Positions 23,797-32,152 are shown, counted from the first letter of the stretch. The stretch is DNA of 37,628 nucleotides from Caulobacteraceae bacterium (GCA_031291685.1 JARLIP010000212.1:1-37628); one strand, 5' to 3'. Numbers and translations: made by a program. Notes: a model not told the origin generated them from the letters alone.

Positions 23797-24918
23797 ATGC
23801 GCCTCGCCAGCCTCTGGAGCCTGTTTCGCAAGGAGCTCGCCAGCCTGTGGCGAGACCCGGCCGCCCTGGTCATCATCGCCTTCTGCTTTTCCGTGGCCGT
23901 CTATTCCGTCTCTCAGGACATCAAGGCCGAGGTCGAGGACGCCCCGGTGGGCATTGTCGACCATGACCGCTCGGCCCTGTCCTTCCGCATCCGCGACGCG
24001 ATCCAGCCCCCCATGTTCCAGGCCCCCGTCGAGCTGACCCCCGACGCCGTGGCGCCGGCGATGGACGAGGGCCGCGTGATCTTCGTCCTCGACATCCCTC
24101 CGGGCTTCGAGGCCGATGTGCTGCGAGGGCGCAGACCCGCCGTTCAGCTCCTGGTGGACGCCACCGCAATGAGCCAGGCCGGCCTGGGCGCCAGCGACAT
24201 CCAGCAGGTCATCGCCCAGGAAAGCGCCGCCTTCCTCAACCGGCCCGGTCTGGAGGCCCTCGCCCCCGTGCGCCTGGCGCCGCGCACCGCCTTCAATCCC
24301 AATCAGAAGGCCATGTGGTTCATCGCCATCACCCAGATCGTCATGAACCTGACGATCCTGTCGATCGTGCTGGTGGGCGCGGCCTTCATGCGCGAGCGCG
24401 AGCGCGGCACCATGGACCACCTCCTGGTGATGCCGGTCAGCGCCGTGGAGGTGGCCATGAGTAAGATCCTGGCCAATGGCGCGGTGGTGGCTCTCGCGGC
24501 CTGGCTGTCCCTGGAGCTGGTGATCAAGCGCTCCCTGGGCGTGCCGATCCAGGGCTCCATCGGCCTGTTCATGGCCTGTGTCGCGCCCTACCTGTTCGCC
24601 ACCACCGCCATCGGCATCCTCCTGGCGACCGCGGCCGATTCCATGCCCCAGTTCGCCCTGATCTCGATCCCGGTGTTCGTGGTGCTGGTGATGCTGTCCG
24701 GCGCGGTCACCCCGATCGAGAGCATGCCCCACCTGATGCGCACCATCATGCAGGCCTCGCCCACCACCCACTTCGTCGCCCTGTCCGAGGCGGTGCTGTT
24801 CCGGGGCGGCGGCCTGGCCGAGATCTGGGGCCACCTGGTGGTCATCTCGATCATCGGCGCCATCGCCCTGACCGCGGCCCTGATGCGCTTCAGAGCGATG
24901 ATGGCCAAGGCGACCTGA
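23797..24918 (+). CDS. yhhJ: ABC-2 type permease (YhhJ-like)
   Basis: 373 aa, three bases after the RbbA-like gene. Family layout: N-terminal LFRKELASLWRDPAALVIIAFCF segment, a large periplasmic domain (about residues 40-170; PVGIVDHDRSALSFRIRDAI, VIFVLDIPPGFEADVLRG), then five hydrophobic segments with the MRERERGTMDHLLVMPVSAVEVAMSKIL loop. E. coli YhhJ has 374 aa. It pairs with the fused permease of the preceding gene to make the membrane channel of the exporter. Substrates of this class are mostly undefined, some export hydrophobic drugs. Confidence 0.92.
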   Translation: MRLASLWSLFRKELASLWRDPAALVIIAFCFSVAVYSVSQDIKAEVEDAPVGIVDHDRSALSFRIRDAIQPPMFQAPVELTPDAVAPAMDEGRVIFVLDIPPGFEADVLRGRRPAVQLLVDATAMSQAGLGASDIQQVIAQESAAFLNRPGLEALAPVRLAPRTAFNPNQKAMWFIAITQIVMNLTILSIVLVGAAFMRERERGTMDHLLVMPVSAVEVAMSKILANGAVVALAAWLSLELVIKRSLGVPIQGSIGLFMACVAPYLFATTAIGILLATAADSMPQFALISIPVFVVLVMLSGAVTPIESMPHLMRTIMQASPTTHFVALSEAVLFRGGGLAEIWGHLVVISIIGAIALTAALMRFRAMMAKAT

Positions 24919-24937
24919 CCGCAGAGGCAGACAAAGC

Positions 24938-25588
24938 TCAGACCGGCCCCAGCCCCGTGAGGAGGGCATCGACCGTGCGGGCCGGCAGGCCGCGGGGATC
25001 GTCCCAGGGAAACTCGGGGATCGAGACCAGCAGGGACGCCACCCCGTGGGCGCCGGCGAACAGCACCTCGAACACCCCCTGCGGCCTGCCCGGCGCCAGG
25101 TCCCCCTGCGCCTGGGCCAGGGTCACCGCCTCCAGGAACAGGGCCAGGATCGCCGGCACGGCCTGCGAGCTTTCGACGAAATAGCGCTCCTCCGCCGAGG
25201 TCACCTGGTCCTCGATCAGGAAGATCGCGCGGAAATGGTCCGGGTTCTCCAGCCAGAAGCCGATCAGGGCCAGGATCATGTCCCGCAGCCGCACCACCGC
25301 CGGGTCCGCTTGAGCGAACCGCTCGCGCACCACCGCCAGCAGATCCTCGAACGCGCCCTCCCAGATATCGCGCAACAGGGCCCGCTTGCTGGGGAACAGG
25401 GTGTAGAGGGCGCCCAGGGCGCAGCCGGCCTCCTGGGCCAGCGCCCGCATGGACACCCCCTCATAGCCCTTGGCCGCGAACAGCCGCCCGGCCGCCTCCA
25501 GCACCCGCCGGCGGGCGTCCTCAGCCTGGTCTGCCCCCCGCGCGGGCCGACCGCGCTTCCCAGTCGATTTCGTCGCCGGCTCCATCAT
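24938..25588 (-). CDS. TetR-family regulator with WHG-type ligand domain
   Basis: 216 aa, two adjacent ATGs (25588 or 25585) after AAGGGGC. HTH: ARRRVLEAAGRLFAAKGYEGVSMRALAQEAGCALGALYTLFPSKRALLRDIW. The ligand domain has FWLENPDHFRAIFLIED and a GVFEVLFAGAHGVASLLVSIP segment characteristic of the WHG/TetR_C_33 type. It is convergent with the YhhJ-like gene (19 bases apart) and divergent from the amine oxidase gene with a 12-base perfect palindrome between. Control of itself and the oxidase is the simplest reading; control of the exporter is also possible. Confidence 0.92.
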   Translation of the reverse strand: MMEPATKSTGKRGRPARGADQAEDARRRVLEAAGRLFAAKGYEGVSMRALAQEAGCALGALYTLFPSKRALLRDIWEGAFEDLLAVVRERFAQADPAVVRLRDMILALIGFWLENPDHFRAIFLIEDQVTSAEERYFVESSQAVPAILALFLEAVTLAQAQGDLAPGRPQGVFEVLFAGAHGVASLLVSIPEFPWDDPRGLPARTVDALLTGLGPV

Positions 25589-25604
25589 GCCCCTTGCATT
25601 AAAC

Positions 25605-25616
25605 TGAACGCGTTCA
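25605..25616. promoter_or_regulatory. Palindromic operator candidate of the TetR regulator
   Basis: TGAACGCGTTCA is a perfect 12-base palindrome in the 63-base region between the divergent TetR and amine oxidase genes, 17 bases upstream of the TetR start. Its size and place match TetR-family operators. Confidence 0.65.
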
Positions 25617-25651
25617 TAAAACTATTCAAACTTCGGGGGAGAAACTAGCAC

Positions 25652-26998
25652 ATGGACCGGAACGCGGACGTCATCATCGTGGGCGCGGGCCTGGCGGGAC
25701 TGAAGGCGGCCCGCCGGCTGACCGACGCCGGCCAGTCGGTCATCGTGCTGGAGGCCCGCGACCGGGTGGGCGGCCGCACCAAGGGCGGCGAGATCGCCGG
25801 CATGGCCATCGACCGGGGCGGCCAATGGGTCGGCCCGCAGCAAAAGCGCCTGCTAGCCGAGGCCGCCGCCCTGGGGATCGAGACCTACAAGCAGTACGAC
25901 ACCGGCCGCCAGGTCCTGCACCGCAAGGGCCGCCGCTCCACCTATGCCGGCGACACCCCCAGCCTGCCCCTGCCGGCCTTGCTGGAGCTGGACCGGGCGG
26001 TGAAGCGCTGGAACCGCGAGGCGCGCACCCTGCCCGCCGAGGCGCCCTGGACGGCGCTCAAGGCCATGGACTGGGACGGCGAGACCCTGGAAAGCTGGAT
26101 TCGCCGCAACCTGTGGACCGACGGGGCGCGGTCCTTCGCCCGCATCGTCGCCCGGGCGGTGTTCTGCGCCGAGCCGGAACAGCTCTCCTATCTATTCTTC
26201 CTGGAATATCTGCGCTCCGGCGACAGCCTGGAGACCCTGATCGGGGTCGAGGGCGGCGCCCAGGCCGAGAAGTTTCGCGGCGGCGCCTTCCGCATCGCCC
26301 AGAAGATGGCCGAGCCCCTGGGGGCGTCGGTGGTGCTGGAGGCGCCCGTCCGCGCCATCGAGCAGGACGAGAACGGCGCCGTCGTGCGCACCGACAAGGG
26401 CGACTTCACCGCCCGCTATGTGATCGTCGCCTCGCCCCCGGCCCTGGCCCAGCGCATCCACTACGCCCGCCCCCTGCCCGCCCGCCGGGACGGCCTGACC
26501 CAGCGCATGCCCATGGGCTCGGTGATCAAGGTCCATGTGGCCTATGAGACCCCGTTCTGGCGCAAGGCGGGCCTGTCCGGCCAGGCCGCCAGCGACGCCC
26601 ACGCCTTCAATGTCGTCTTCGACCAGAGCCCGGAGGATGAGAGCCGGGGCCTTCTGGTGGGTTTCATTGATGGAGACCACGCCATCGAACTGAGCGCCGT
26701 GGGCGACAACGCCCGCCGCCAGCACGCCATCGACGCCCTGGTGGACTATTTCGGGCCGCAGGCCGCGCACCCGATCGCCTATGACGACCAGGACTGGACC
26801 GCCGAGGAATGGAGCCGGGGCTGCTACGTGGGCACCATGGCGCCGGGCGTCCTGACCCGGTTCGGGATCGCCCTGCGCGAACCGGTGGGTCGCATCCACT
26901 GGGCGGGCACGGAAACCGCCACCGAATGGCTGGGCTATATGGACGGCGCCCTCCAGTCCGGCGTGCGCGCGGCGGAAGAGATCCTGGCCCGAGGTTAG
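25652..26998 (+). CDS. Flavin monoamine oxidase family protein
   Basis: 448 aa. FAD-binding fold at the N-terminus (DVIIVGAGLAGLKAARRL, VLEARDRVGGRTKGG), RGGQWVG and a C-terminal HWAGTETATEWLGYMDGALQSG flavin segment, all hallmarks of the MAO-type amine oxidases. The Cys391 in SRGCYVG aligns with the cysteine that binds FAD covalently in mammalian MAO (GGCYT). Likely reaction: oxidation of a primary amine or amino compound to the imine with release of H2O2. Cytosolic, no signal peptide. The TetR gene upstream and the palindrome between suggest amine- or aldehyde-dependent control. Substrate unknown. Confidence 0.92.
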   Translation: MDRNADVIIVGAGLAGLKAARRLTDAGQSVIVLEARDRVGGRTKGGEIAGMAIDRGGQWVGPQQKRLLAEAAALGIETYKQYDTGRQVLHRKGRRSTYAGDTPSLPLPALLELDRAVKRWNREARTLPAEAPWTALKAMDWDGETLESWIRRNLWTDGARSFARIVARAVFCAEPEQLSYLFFLEYLRSGDSLETLIGVEGGAQAEKFRGGAFRIAQKMAEPLGASVVLEAPVRAIEQDENGAVVRTDKGDFTARYVIVASPPALAQRIHYARPLPARRDGLTQRMPMGSVIKVHVAYETPFWRKAGLSGQAASDAHAFNVVFDQSPEDESRGLLVGFIDGDHAIELSAVGDNARRQHAIDALVDYFGPQAAHPIAYDDQDWTAEEWSRGCYVGTMAPGVLTRFGIALREPVGRIHWAGTETATEWLGYMDGALQSGVRAAEEILARG

Positions 26999-27003
26999 TC
27001 CCT

Positions 27004-28095
27004 TCAGGTTTCCCGCAGGGCGTTGATCGGCCGGGCGTCCCCCTCGGGGCGCACCTCCCGGCGGGTGATGATGCGCGGCCCCAGGGCCTCCAACGCCTTG
27101 ATCTCCTCAGGCGTGCGCCGACGCAGATCCTGGGCCCGGGCGGAGATGAAGAACCGGATCAGCCGCATGTCCGGCGAACAGCCGATGGGATCGCCGCAGA
27201 TCCCGTGGCTCTGGGTCAGGGTGTCGCCGGCTTCCAGACGCACGGTCTCGCCGCCCTCGCGTGGAAAACTCGCTGAACCGTTGATCATATAGAGGATGTC
27301 GATCCCGCCCTCTTCCCCGGCGATCTCGGCGCTCACCGGCGCCGCCTCGGATGGCCCAGCGGCAGGGCGGATGATCCAGGTGGCGACCATGCATCCGCTC
27401 GGCCCCCAGGTTCCCGCATCCCGCACCTCCAGGTCCGGCCGCCCCGCCAGGGGGCGATAGGCCGCGTCCGGCGCGTCCGGCGCCTGCAGACAGAAGCTCG
27501 CCCCCTCGGCGTGATAGGGATGATCCCAGGCCGTGCGCTGATCCACGGCGCTCACCGCGTCCGGCGGGATGATCTCCACATTGGCGAAATCCCGGGGCAC
27601 GAACAGTTCCAGGAAACCGAACGAGCAGGGCGGCGTCCCGGCGGGCGGCGGCTCGATGAACCGCGGGGTCTTGCGGTTCTCGGCCTGGGACGAAGCGGCG
27701 TAGCTGTATTCGAACTGGTCGTGCACCGTGCCGCCATGCTGCACGATCACGCCCCCGGGCAGGGCCTCGGTCACCACCCCGTCATAGGAAAACACCCCCC
27801 GGCCCGAGGTCGGAATGACGATGTGGACATGGGCGAAGTGGGCGTGCACCCCAGTGCGCCCGGCCGCCTCGGTTCCGGCGAAGCTCAGCACATGCTGAAA
27901 ATGGGCCAGCCCCCCGGTGGCCCCGTCTGAACCCAGGTTCTTGTACCCCGCCCAGGCGCGAAACTCTCCCAGCTCGTAGTCGGAATCCGCCGCCCGGCAC
28001 AGGTGAAAGATCGGCCCCGGCGGCGGGGTCAGTCGCGGCCCGGTGATGGGAACCGTCGCTTCGGCCAAGTCCTGTATTTGGATGCCCGTCGCCAT
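27004..28095 (-). CDS. Bicupin-like protein of unknown function
   Basis: 363 aa from ATG 28095 with GGCGAGG upstream; a far longer open frame exists to 28473 but it crosses the neighbour's promoter. Two cupin-like parts are seen: TGVHAHFAHVHIVIPTSGRGVFSYDG (first, His-rich, about residues 95-120) and a second with LYMINGSASFPREGGETVRLEAGDTLTQSHG near residue 280. His residues could bind a metal. No catalytic assignment is possible: cupins include dioxygenases, isomerases and binding proteins. It is divergent from the LacI gene at 28382, so a sugar- or aromatic-related catabolic role is likely but not shown. It ends 5 bases after the amine oxidase stop, on the opposite strand. Confidence 0.75.
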   Translation of the reverse strand: MATGIQIQDLAEATVPITGPRLTPPPGPIFHLCRAADSDYELGEFRAWAGYKNLGSDGATGGLAHFQHVLSFAGTEAAGRTGVHAHFAHVHIVIPTSGRGVFSYDGVVTEALPGGVIVQHGGTVHDQFEYSYAASSQAENRKTPRFIEPPPAGTPPCSFGFLELFVPRDFANVEIIPPDAVSAVDQRTAWDHPYHAEGASFCLQAPDAPDAAYRPLAGRPDLEVRDAGTWGPSGCMVATWIIRPAAGPSEAAPVSAEIAGEEGGIDILYMINGSASFPREGGETVRLEAGDTLTQSHGICGDPIGCSPDMRLIRFFISARAQDLRRRTPEEIKALEALGPRIITRREVRPEGDARPINALRET

Positions 28096-28117
28096 GATCG
28101 CCTCGCCGCTTTGAGAC

Positions 28118-28155
28118 TGCCGCCAGCGGGCCCTTCGCAAACACGAAGGCGGCAG
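28118..28155. promoter_or_regulatory. Stem-loop in the divergent cupin/LacI region
   Basis: CTGCCGC (28118-28124) pairs with GCGGCAG (28149-28155), and inside it CCTTCG (28132-28137) with CGAAGG (28144-28149). It lies just upstream of the cupin start codon and would be in that gene's leader or promoter. Function unknown. Confidence 0.45.
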
Positions 28156-28276
28156 GCTGACTTGCGTGTTCCATGCTCCTCCGGTCGTCCCCGCCGAACA
28201 AGCCCGTTCCGCCCCCCATTCCGCCCAGCGATGCGAAAGGCGGCGGAATGCCCGCCAGGCAGGCATTTCAAAGCGC

Positions 28277-28291
28277 CGAACGCCGCGTTCG
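28277..28291. promoter_or_regulatory. 15-base perfect palindrome, candidate LacI-type operator
   Basis: CGAACGCCGCGTTCG is symmetric around a central C. It is located between the divergent cupin and LacI genes, about 90 bases before the LacI start. A LacI-family repressor gene is directly downstream, so it is the natural candidate binding protein; not demonstrated. Confidence 0.5.
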
Positions 28292-28381
28292 CGCGCCTTG
28301 CGCCCAAGCCGCCGGGGATCTCGACGCCACCGGCGATTTCGGGGGATAAGCGGAGGCGGAACCAAGGGGGAGCAAGCGGGC

Positions 28382-29410
28382 TTGGAAAAACGCCAGGCGA
28401 CCATCAAGGACGTGGCCGTGGCCGCCGGGGTGTCGTTCAAGACCGTCTCGCGGGTCCTGAACCAGGAGCCCAACGTCCGCCAGGAACTGCAGGACCGCGT
28501 CCGCGCCGCCGCCGCCGCCCTGGGCTATGTGCCCAATATCGCCGCCCGGGACCTGGCGGGCGGGCGCTCCTTCCTGATCGGGCTGATGTTCGACAATCCC
28601 AGCGAAGCCTATATCGGCCAGGCCCAGACCGGCGCCATCACCCGCTGCCGCGAGACCGGGCATCTGCTGATCGTCGAGCCCCTGGACAGCGCCGACGACA
28701 CCCAAAGGACCCTGGACTCGATCCTGTCGCACCTGCGGGTCGACGGCCTGATCCTGACCCCGCCCGTCTGCGACAATCCCATGGTGCTGGAGGCCATCGA
28801 ACGGGCCGGGGTGCGCTATGTGCGCATCGGGCCGGATCGCGACCTGGACCGCGCCCCGTTCGTGGCCATGGACGATGTCGCCGCCGCCTGCGACCTGACC
28901 CGCCATCTCCTGGATCTCGGCCACCGGGACATCGGCTTCATCAAGGGCCACCCCGATCACGGCGCCACATCCCGTCGCCTGGAAGGCTTTCTGCGCGCCA
29001 TGACCGAGGCCGGTTTGACCGTCGCGCCGGAACGGATCCAGCCCGGCGCCTTTTCCTTCGAGTCCGGCATGGAGGCCGCCGAAACCCTGCTGAGCGGGCC
29101 AAGCCGGCCAACCGCGATCTTCGCCAGCAATGACGACATGGCCCTGGGCGTGATGTCGGCGGCCTCCCGCGCCGGCTTCAGCGTGCCGGGCGACCTGTCC
29201 GTGGCCGGCTTCGACGATTCCCCCGCCGCCCAGATGGCCTGGCCGCAACTGACCACCATCCGCCAGCCCGTGGCCGCCATGAGCGCCGCCGCCGTGGACA
29301 TGCTGGTCGAGGCCAGGGCTCCGGGCCGGGTCCGCGAGCCGATCGCCAACCGCTGGCTCGGCTACCAGCTCATCGCCAGGGGCTCGACGGCGCCGCCAAA
29401 GAGACCCTGA
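28382..29410 (+). CDS. LacI-family transcriptional regulator (1)
   Basis: 342 aa from TTG 28382, chosen because GGGGGAG lies 9 bases upstream and the HTH begins right after (QATIKDVAVAAGVSFKTVSRVLN). The hinge and periplasmic-binding-like domain follow: GYVPNIAARDLAGGRSFLIGLMFDNP, LDLGHRDIGFIKG, a TAIFASNDDMALGVMSAASRAGFSVPGDLSVAGFDD effector part. It is expected to bind a sugar or related effector and control the divergent cupin gene. It is a paralogue of the LacI gene on the opposite strand next to it, sharing phrases such as FASNDDMALGVMSAASRAG. ATG-started reading upstream to 28166 would cross the palindromes, so is rejected. Confidence 0.92.
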   Translation: MEKRQATIKDVAVAAGVSFKTVSRVLNQEPNVRQELQDRVRAAAAALGYVPNIAARDLAGGRSFLIGLMFDNPSEAYIGQAQTGAITRCRETGHLLIVEPLDSADDTQRTLDSILSHLRVDGLILTPPVCDNPMVLEAIERAGVRYVRIGPDRDLDRAPFVAMDDVAAACDLTRHLLDLGHRDIGFIKGHPDHGATSRRLEGFLRAMTEAGLTVAPERIQPGAFSFESGMEAAETLLSGPSRPTAIFASNDDMALGVMSAASRAGFSVPGDLSVAGFDDSPAAQMAWPQLTTIRQPVAAMSAAAVDMLVEARAPGRVREPIANRWLGYQLIARGSTAPPKRP

Positions 29411-29416
29411 GCCGGC

Positions 29417-30436
29417 CTACCCGTCCGCCCCGGCCCGGGTCGACCCCCGGATGATCAGTTCATAGTCCAGCACCCGCGCCTGGACCGGCGCCAGGGCGCC
29501 GGCGCGGCCGGCCCTGGCGATCAGCAGTTCGGCGGCGGCCTCACCAAGATCGACGGTCGGCTGGCGGATGGTGGTCAGCCTGGGCCAGGTACGCCGCGCC
29601 GCCTCCCCGTCATCGAAACCGGCCACGGCGATCTCTTCGGGCACGCTGAGCCCGGCCTGGGAGGCCGCCGACATCACCCCCAGCGCCATGGGATCGTTGC
29701 TGGCGAATATGGCGCTGGGCCGGTGATCCATGGTCAGGAGGTCCCTGGCGGCCGCCAGCCCGCCGGCGAAGGTGAAATCCCCCGGGCGGACCAGCTCGGG
29801 CTCGACCTTGATCCCCCGCCGCTCCAGGGCCCGGGCATAGCCCCGATAGCGCCTCAGGGCGCCTCCCTGGTCCGGCGGACCGCCGATGAACCCGATCCGG
29901 CGATGGCCGAGATCCAGCAGATGGCTGGTCAGCTCGTCCGCCGCGGCGGTCTCGTCCATGCCCACCGACGGGGCGCGGTCCGACCTGTCGTCCGGCCCGA
30001 TCCGCACATAGGCCAGCCCGGCCTTGTCCAGCAGGTCCAGCACCCCGGCATGGTTGGCCAGGGGCGGCAGCAGGATCAGGCCGTCGGCCCGCAGGGTGGC
30101 GATCAGGGCCCGCATGGCCTCCACGGGGTCCTCGATCGCCGGATCGGGGGAGACCACGGCCAGATGGTAGTCGTCCCGGCGGCACTGGCGGATGGCGCCC
30201 CGCTCGATCTCGGCCACGTAGCTGGGCGCCTCGGCGGCGATCAGGGCCAGCACATAGGTGCGCGACCCCGGCAGGCCCCGGGCGGACTGGTTGCGGCGAT
30301 AGCCAAGGGCGCTGACCGCGGCCAGGACCCGCTCGCGCTTCTCCAGGCTGACGTGGTCCCCGCCATTGAGCACCCGCGAGACCGTCATCACCGAGACCTC
30401 GGCCCGGGATGCGACATCCTTGATCGTGGCGACCAC
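29417..30436 (-). CDS. LacI-family transcriptional regulator (2)
   Basis: 339 aa from GTG 30436, with GGGGGAGG 8 bases upstream; the longer frame to 30526 overlaps the dioxygenase gene. HTH ATIKDVASRAEVSVMTVSRVLNGG, then the sugar-binding-protein-like domain (LDLGHRRIGFIGGPPDQGG; AIFASNDPMALGVMSAASQAGLSVPEEIAVAGFDDGE). Its end is 6 bases from the end of the first LacI gene in convergent direction, and the two proteins are alike over their length, as if from an old inverted duplication. It lies downstream of the TauD-type dioxygenase gene on the same strand with a 70-base gap and may be co-transcribed. Confidence 0.92.
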   Translation of the reverse strand: MVATIKDVASRAEVSVMTVSRVLNGGDHVSLEKRERVLAAVSALGYRRNQSARGLPGSRTYVLALIAAEAPSYVAEIERGAIRQCRRDDYHLAVVSPDPAIEDPVEAMRALIATLRADGLILLPPLANHAGVLDLLDKAGLAYVRIGPDDRSDRAPSVGMDETAAADELTSHLLDLGHRRIGFIGGPPDQGGALRRYRGYARALERRGIKVEPELVRPGDFTFAGGLAAARDLLTMDHRPSAIFASNDPMALGVMSAASQAGLSVPEEIAVAGFDDGEAARRTWPRLTTIRQPTVDLGEAAAELLIARAGRAGALAPVQARVLDYELIIRGSTRAGADG

Positions 30437-30506
30437 CGCTCGCGCCTCCCCCTGATCCCCGCCCCATAAGCCCCAGGCTTGGCCGGGGCTCAAGAGCCCG
30501 GGCGGG

Positions 30507-31343
30507 TCAGGCGTCGAGCGGCACACCGTCCAGGGTGATCCTGTGCATCAGCCGCCGATGGCCCTGATAGTCGTTCATGGCGCTATGCCAGGTGCAGCGA
30601 TTGTCCCAGATGGCCATGGAGCCCGGCCGCCACGAATAGCGCACGACGAACTCGGGCTTGACCGCGTGGGCGTAGAGATAACCCAGCAGGGCCATGCTCT
30701 CGTCCCGGGTCCAGCCGACGATGCCGGTGGTGAAGGCGGGATTGACGTAGAGGGCCTTCCTGCCGCTGCCGGGATGGGTGATCACCACCGGATGGATCGC
30801 GTCCGGGATCTCCTTGTGCCCGGACAGCTCCGCCCGGTCGGTGTGGGCGTAGGCGCTGCCCTCGCCGAACACATGGGCCGAGGCGTGATGGGCCTTGAGG
30901 GTGGCAAGGGTGGCCTTCAGCCCGTCGGACAGGGCGTCATAGGCGGCGTACATGTCGGCGAACAGGGTGTCGCCGCCGCTGGGCGGGGTCTCCACCGCCA
31001 GCAGCACCGAGCCCATGGCCGGGGCGGCGTCATAGCTGTGATCGGTGTGCCAGCCGCCACCGATATTGGTGACCTGGGCCTCGGTCTTCTCCACCTTGGC
31101 GATCTCGGGATAGCGCTCGGCCTTGGGGAAATAGCGGTTGACCACGATCGGGGCGATCCGCCGGGCGAAGGCGATCTGCTCCTCCGGCGCCAATACCGGA
31201 CCGTGCAGGAAGGCCACCCCCCGCTGGAACACCGTATCGCGCAGGGCGTCGATCTGGGCGTCCGTGGCGTTGAGGACGTCGAGGCCCTCGACATAGGCGC
31301 CGCAGCCGGGGGCGGGGCGCACGATCAGATCAGCTTGGTCCAT
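30507..31343 (-). CDS. TauD/TfdA-family Fe(II)/2-oxoglutarate dioxygenase
   Basis: 278 aa from ATG 31343, preceded by GAGGAAG. Iron ligands: HTD motif in GGGWHTDHSYD (His99, Asp101) and the distal His253 in IWDNRCTWHSAMNDYQG, with Arg264/268 for 2-oxoglutarate. Family reaction: hydroxylation of a substrate with O2 and 2-oxoglutarate, often releasing sulfite (taurine), aromatic acid side chains (2,4-D) or alkyl sulfate. Substrate is not evident. A Crp/Fnr regulator is divergent from it, 98 bases away, and a LacI gene lies downstream. Confidence 0.93.
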   Translation of the reverse strand: MDQADLIVRPAPGCGAYVEGLDVLNATDAQIDALRDTVFQRGVAFLHGPVLAPEEQIAFARRIAPIVVNRYFPKAERYPEIAKVEKTEAQVTNIGGGWHTDHSYDAAPAMGSVLLAVETPPSGGDTLFADMYAAYDALSDGLKATLATLKAHHASAHVFGEGSAYAHTDRAELSGHKEIPDAIHPVVITHPGSGRKALYVNPAFTTGIVGWTRDESMALLGYLYAHAVKPEFVVRYSWRPGSMAIWDNRCTWHSAMNDYQGHRRLMHRITLDGVPLDA

Positions 31344-31441
31344 GGCGTCTTCCTCAGGGTCATCATCGACCGAAGCCGGCCGCGTGGCCGATACCCTATC
31401 CAAGCGCTGGGCAAATACCGTCACCAGAGTTACAGTTCACC

Positions 31442-32125
31442 ATGGACGCCGCTCTTCGCCACCGCGCCACCGCCCTGCTGCGCCAGTCTCCGTGGCTGGA
31501 GGGCGAGCGCGCGAGCCTGATCGAGCCGCTGATCGCCCACGGCCGCCTGATCCGCCTCAAGGCCGGCCAATGGGCCCAGTCCGAGGGCGACGACGACACC
31601 GGCCTGCTGGTGGTGGTGGAGGGCATGGTCCAACTGCTGTGCCAGGCGCCCGGCGACCGGGAGGTGTTGCTGGGTCAGGCCGGGCCGGGGGTGGCGATCG
31701 GCCAGACCATCCGCTTTGGCGGCGGCCCGCGCCTCGTGACCGTGGTCTGCGCCCAGGACAGCCTGGTGCTGCAGGTCTCCGACCGCGCTCTTGGCCGGAT
31801 CGCCGCGGAACATCCCGGCATCTGGGAGGCGGTGGCGGCCCTGCTCTATCTGCAACTGCGCGGCCTGGTGCAGATGGTGGCGGTCGCCACGGCCCTGCCG
31901 CCCCGCCAGAGGCTGGCCGCCCGGCTGGAGGCCCTGGCCCGCGCCTCGCCCGGCGGGGCGTCCCTGCGCCTGAGCCAGCAGGCCCTGGCGGAGATGATCG
32001 GCCTGACCCGCAAGACCGTGAACGCCTATCTGGGGGAATTCGAACGGGCTGGCTTGGTGCGGCGGGCCTATGGCGCCCTGACCGTGCTCGATGCGCCGGG
32101 ACTGCGCCGCATCGCCGAGCGTTGA
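31442..32125 (+). CDS. Crp/Fnr-family transcriptional regulator
   Basis: 227 aa, ATG start. An N-terminal cyclic-nucleotide-binding-like beta barrel (LIRLKAGQWAQSEGDDDTGLLVVVEGMVQLL, VAIGQTIRFGGG), a dimer helix (LYLQLRGLVQMVAVATALPPRQRLAARLEAL), and a C-terminal winged helix (LRLSQQALAEMIGLTRKTVNAYLGEFERAGLVRRAYG). No cysteine cluster as in Fnr is seen, and the nucleotide-binding signature is not clear, so the signal is unknown. Divergent from the TauD-type gene, which it may control; it is also 108 bases before the FadR-type regulator on the same strand. Confidence 0.92.
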   Translation: MDAALRHRATALLRQSPWLEGERASLIEPLIAHGRLIRLKAGQWAQSEGDDDTGLLVVVEGMVQLLCQAPGDREVLLGQAGPGVAIGQTIRFGGGPRLVTVVCAQDSLVLQVSDRALGRIAAEHPGIWEAVAALLYLQLRGLVQMVAVATALPPRQRLAARLEALARASPGGASLRLSQQALAEMIGLTRKTVNAYLGEFERAGLVRRAYGALTVLDAPGLRRIAER

Positions 32126-32134
32126 TCCGGCCTA

Positions 32135-32152
32135 TTGTCTGAGTAATTCAGA
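32135..32152. promoter_or_regulatory. Candidate operator of the FadR-type regulator, site 1
   Basis: TTGTCTGAGTA at 32135-32145 recurs exactly at 32989-32999. Here it continues into TCTGAGTAATTCAGA, in which TCTGA and TCAGA are inverted. It lies about 85 bases before the regulator's probable start. Confidence 0.6.

Noticed and set aside
25605-25616. Operator of the ABC exporter as well
   Set aside because: I see no second copy of TGAACGCGTTCA in the 19873-20105 region, so a link to the exporter is not supported here.
28096-28473. N-terminal extension of the cupin protein
   Set aside because: It would span the divergent promoter and the LacI start; ATG 28095 has a good ribosome site and begins the conserved part.
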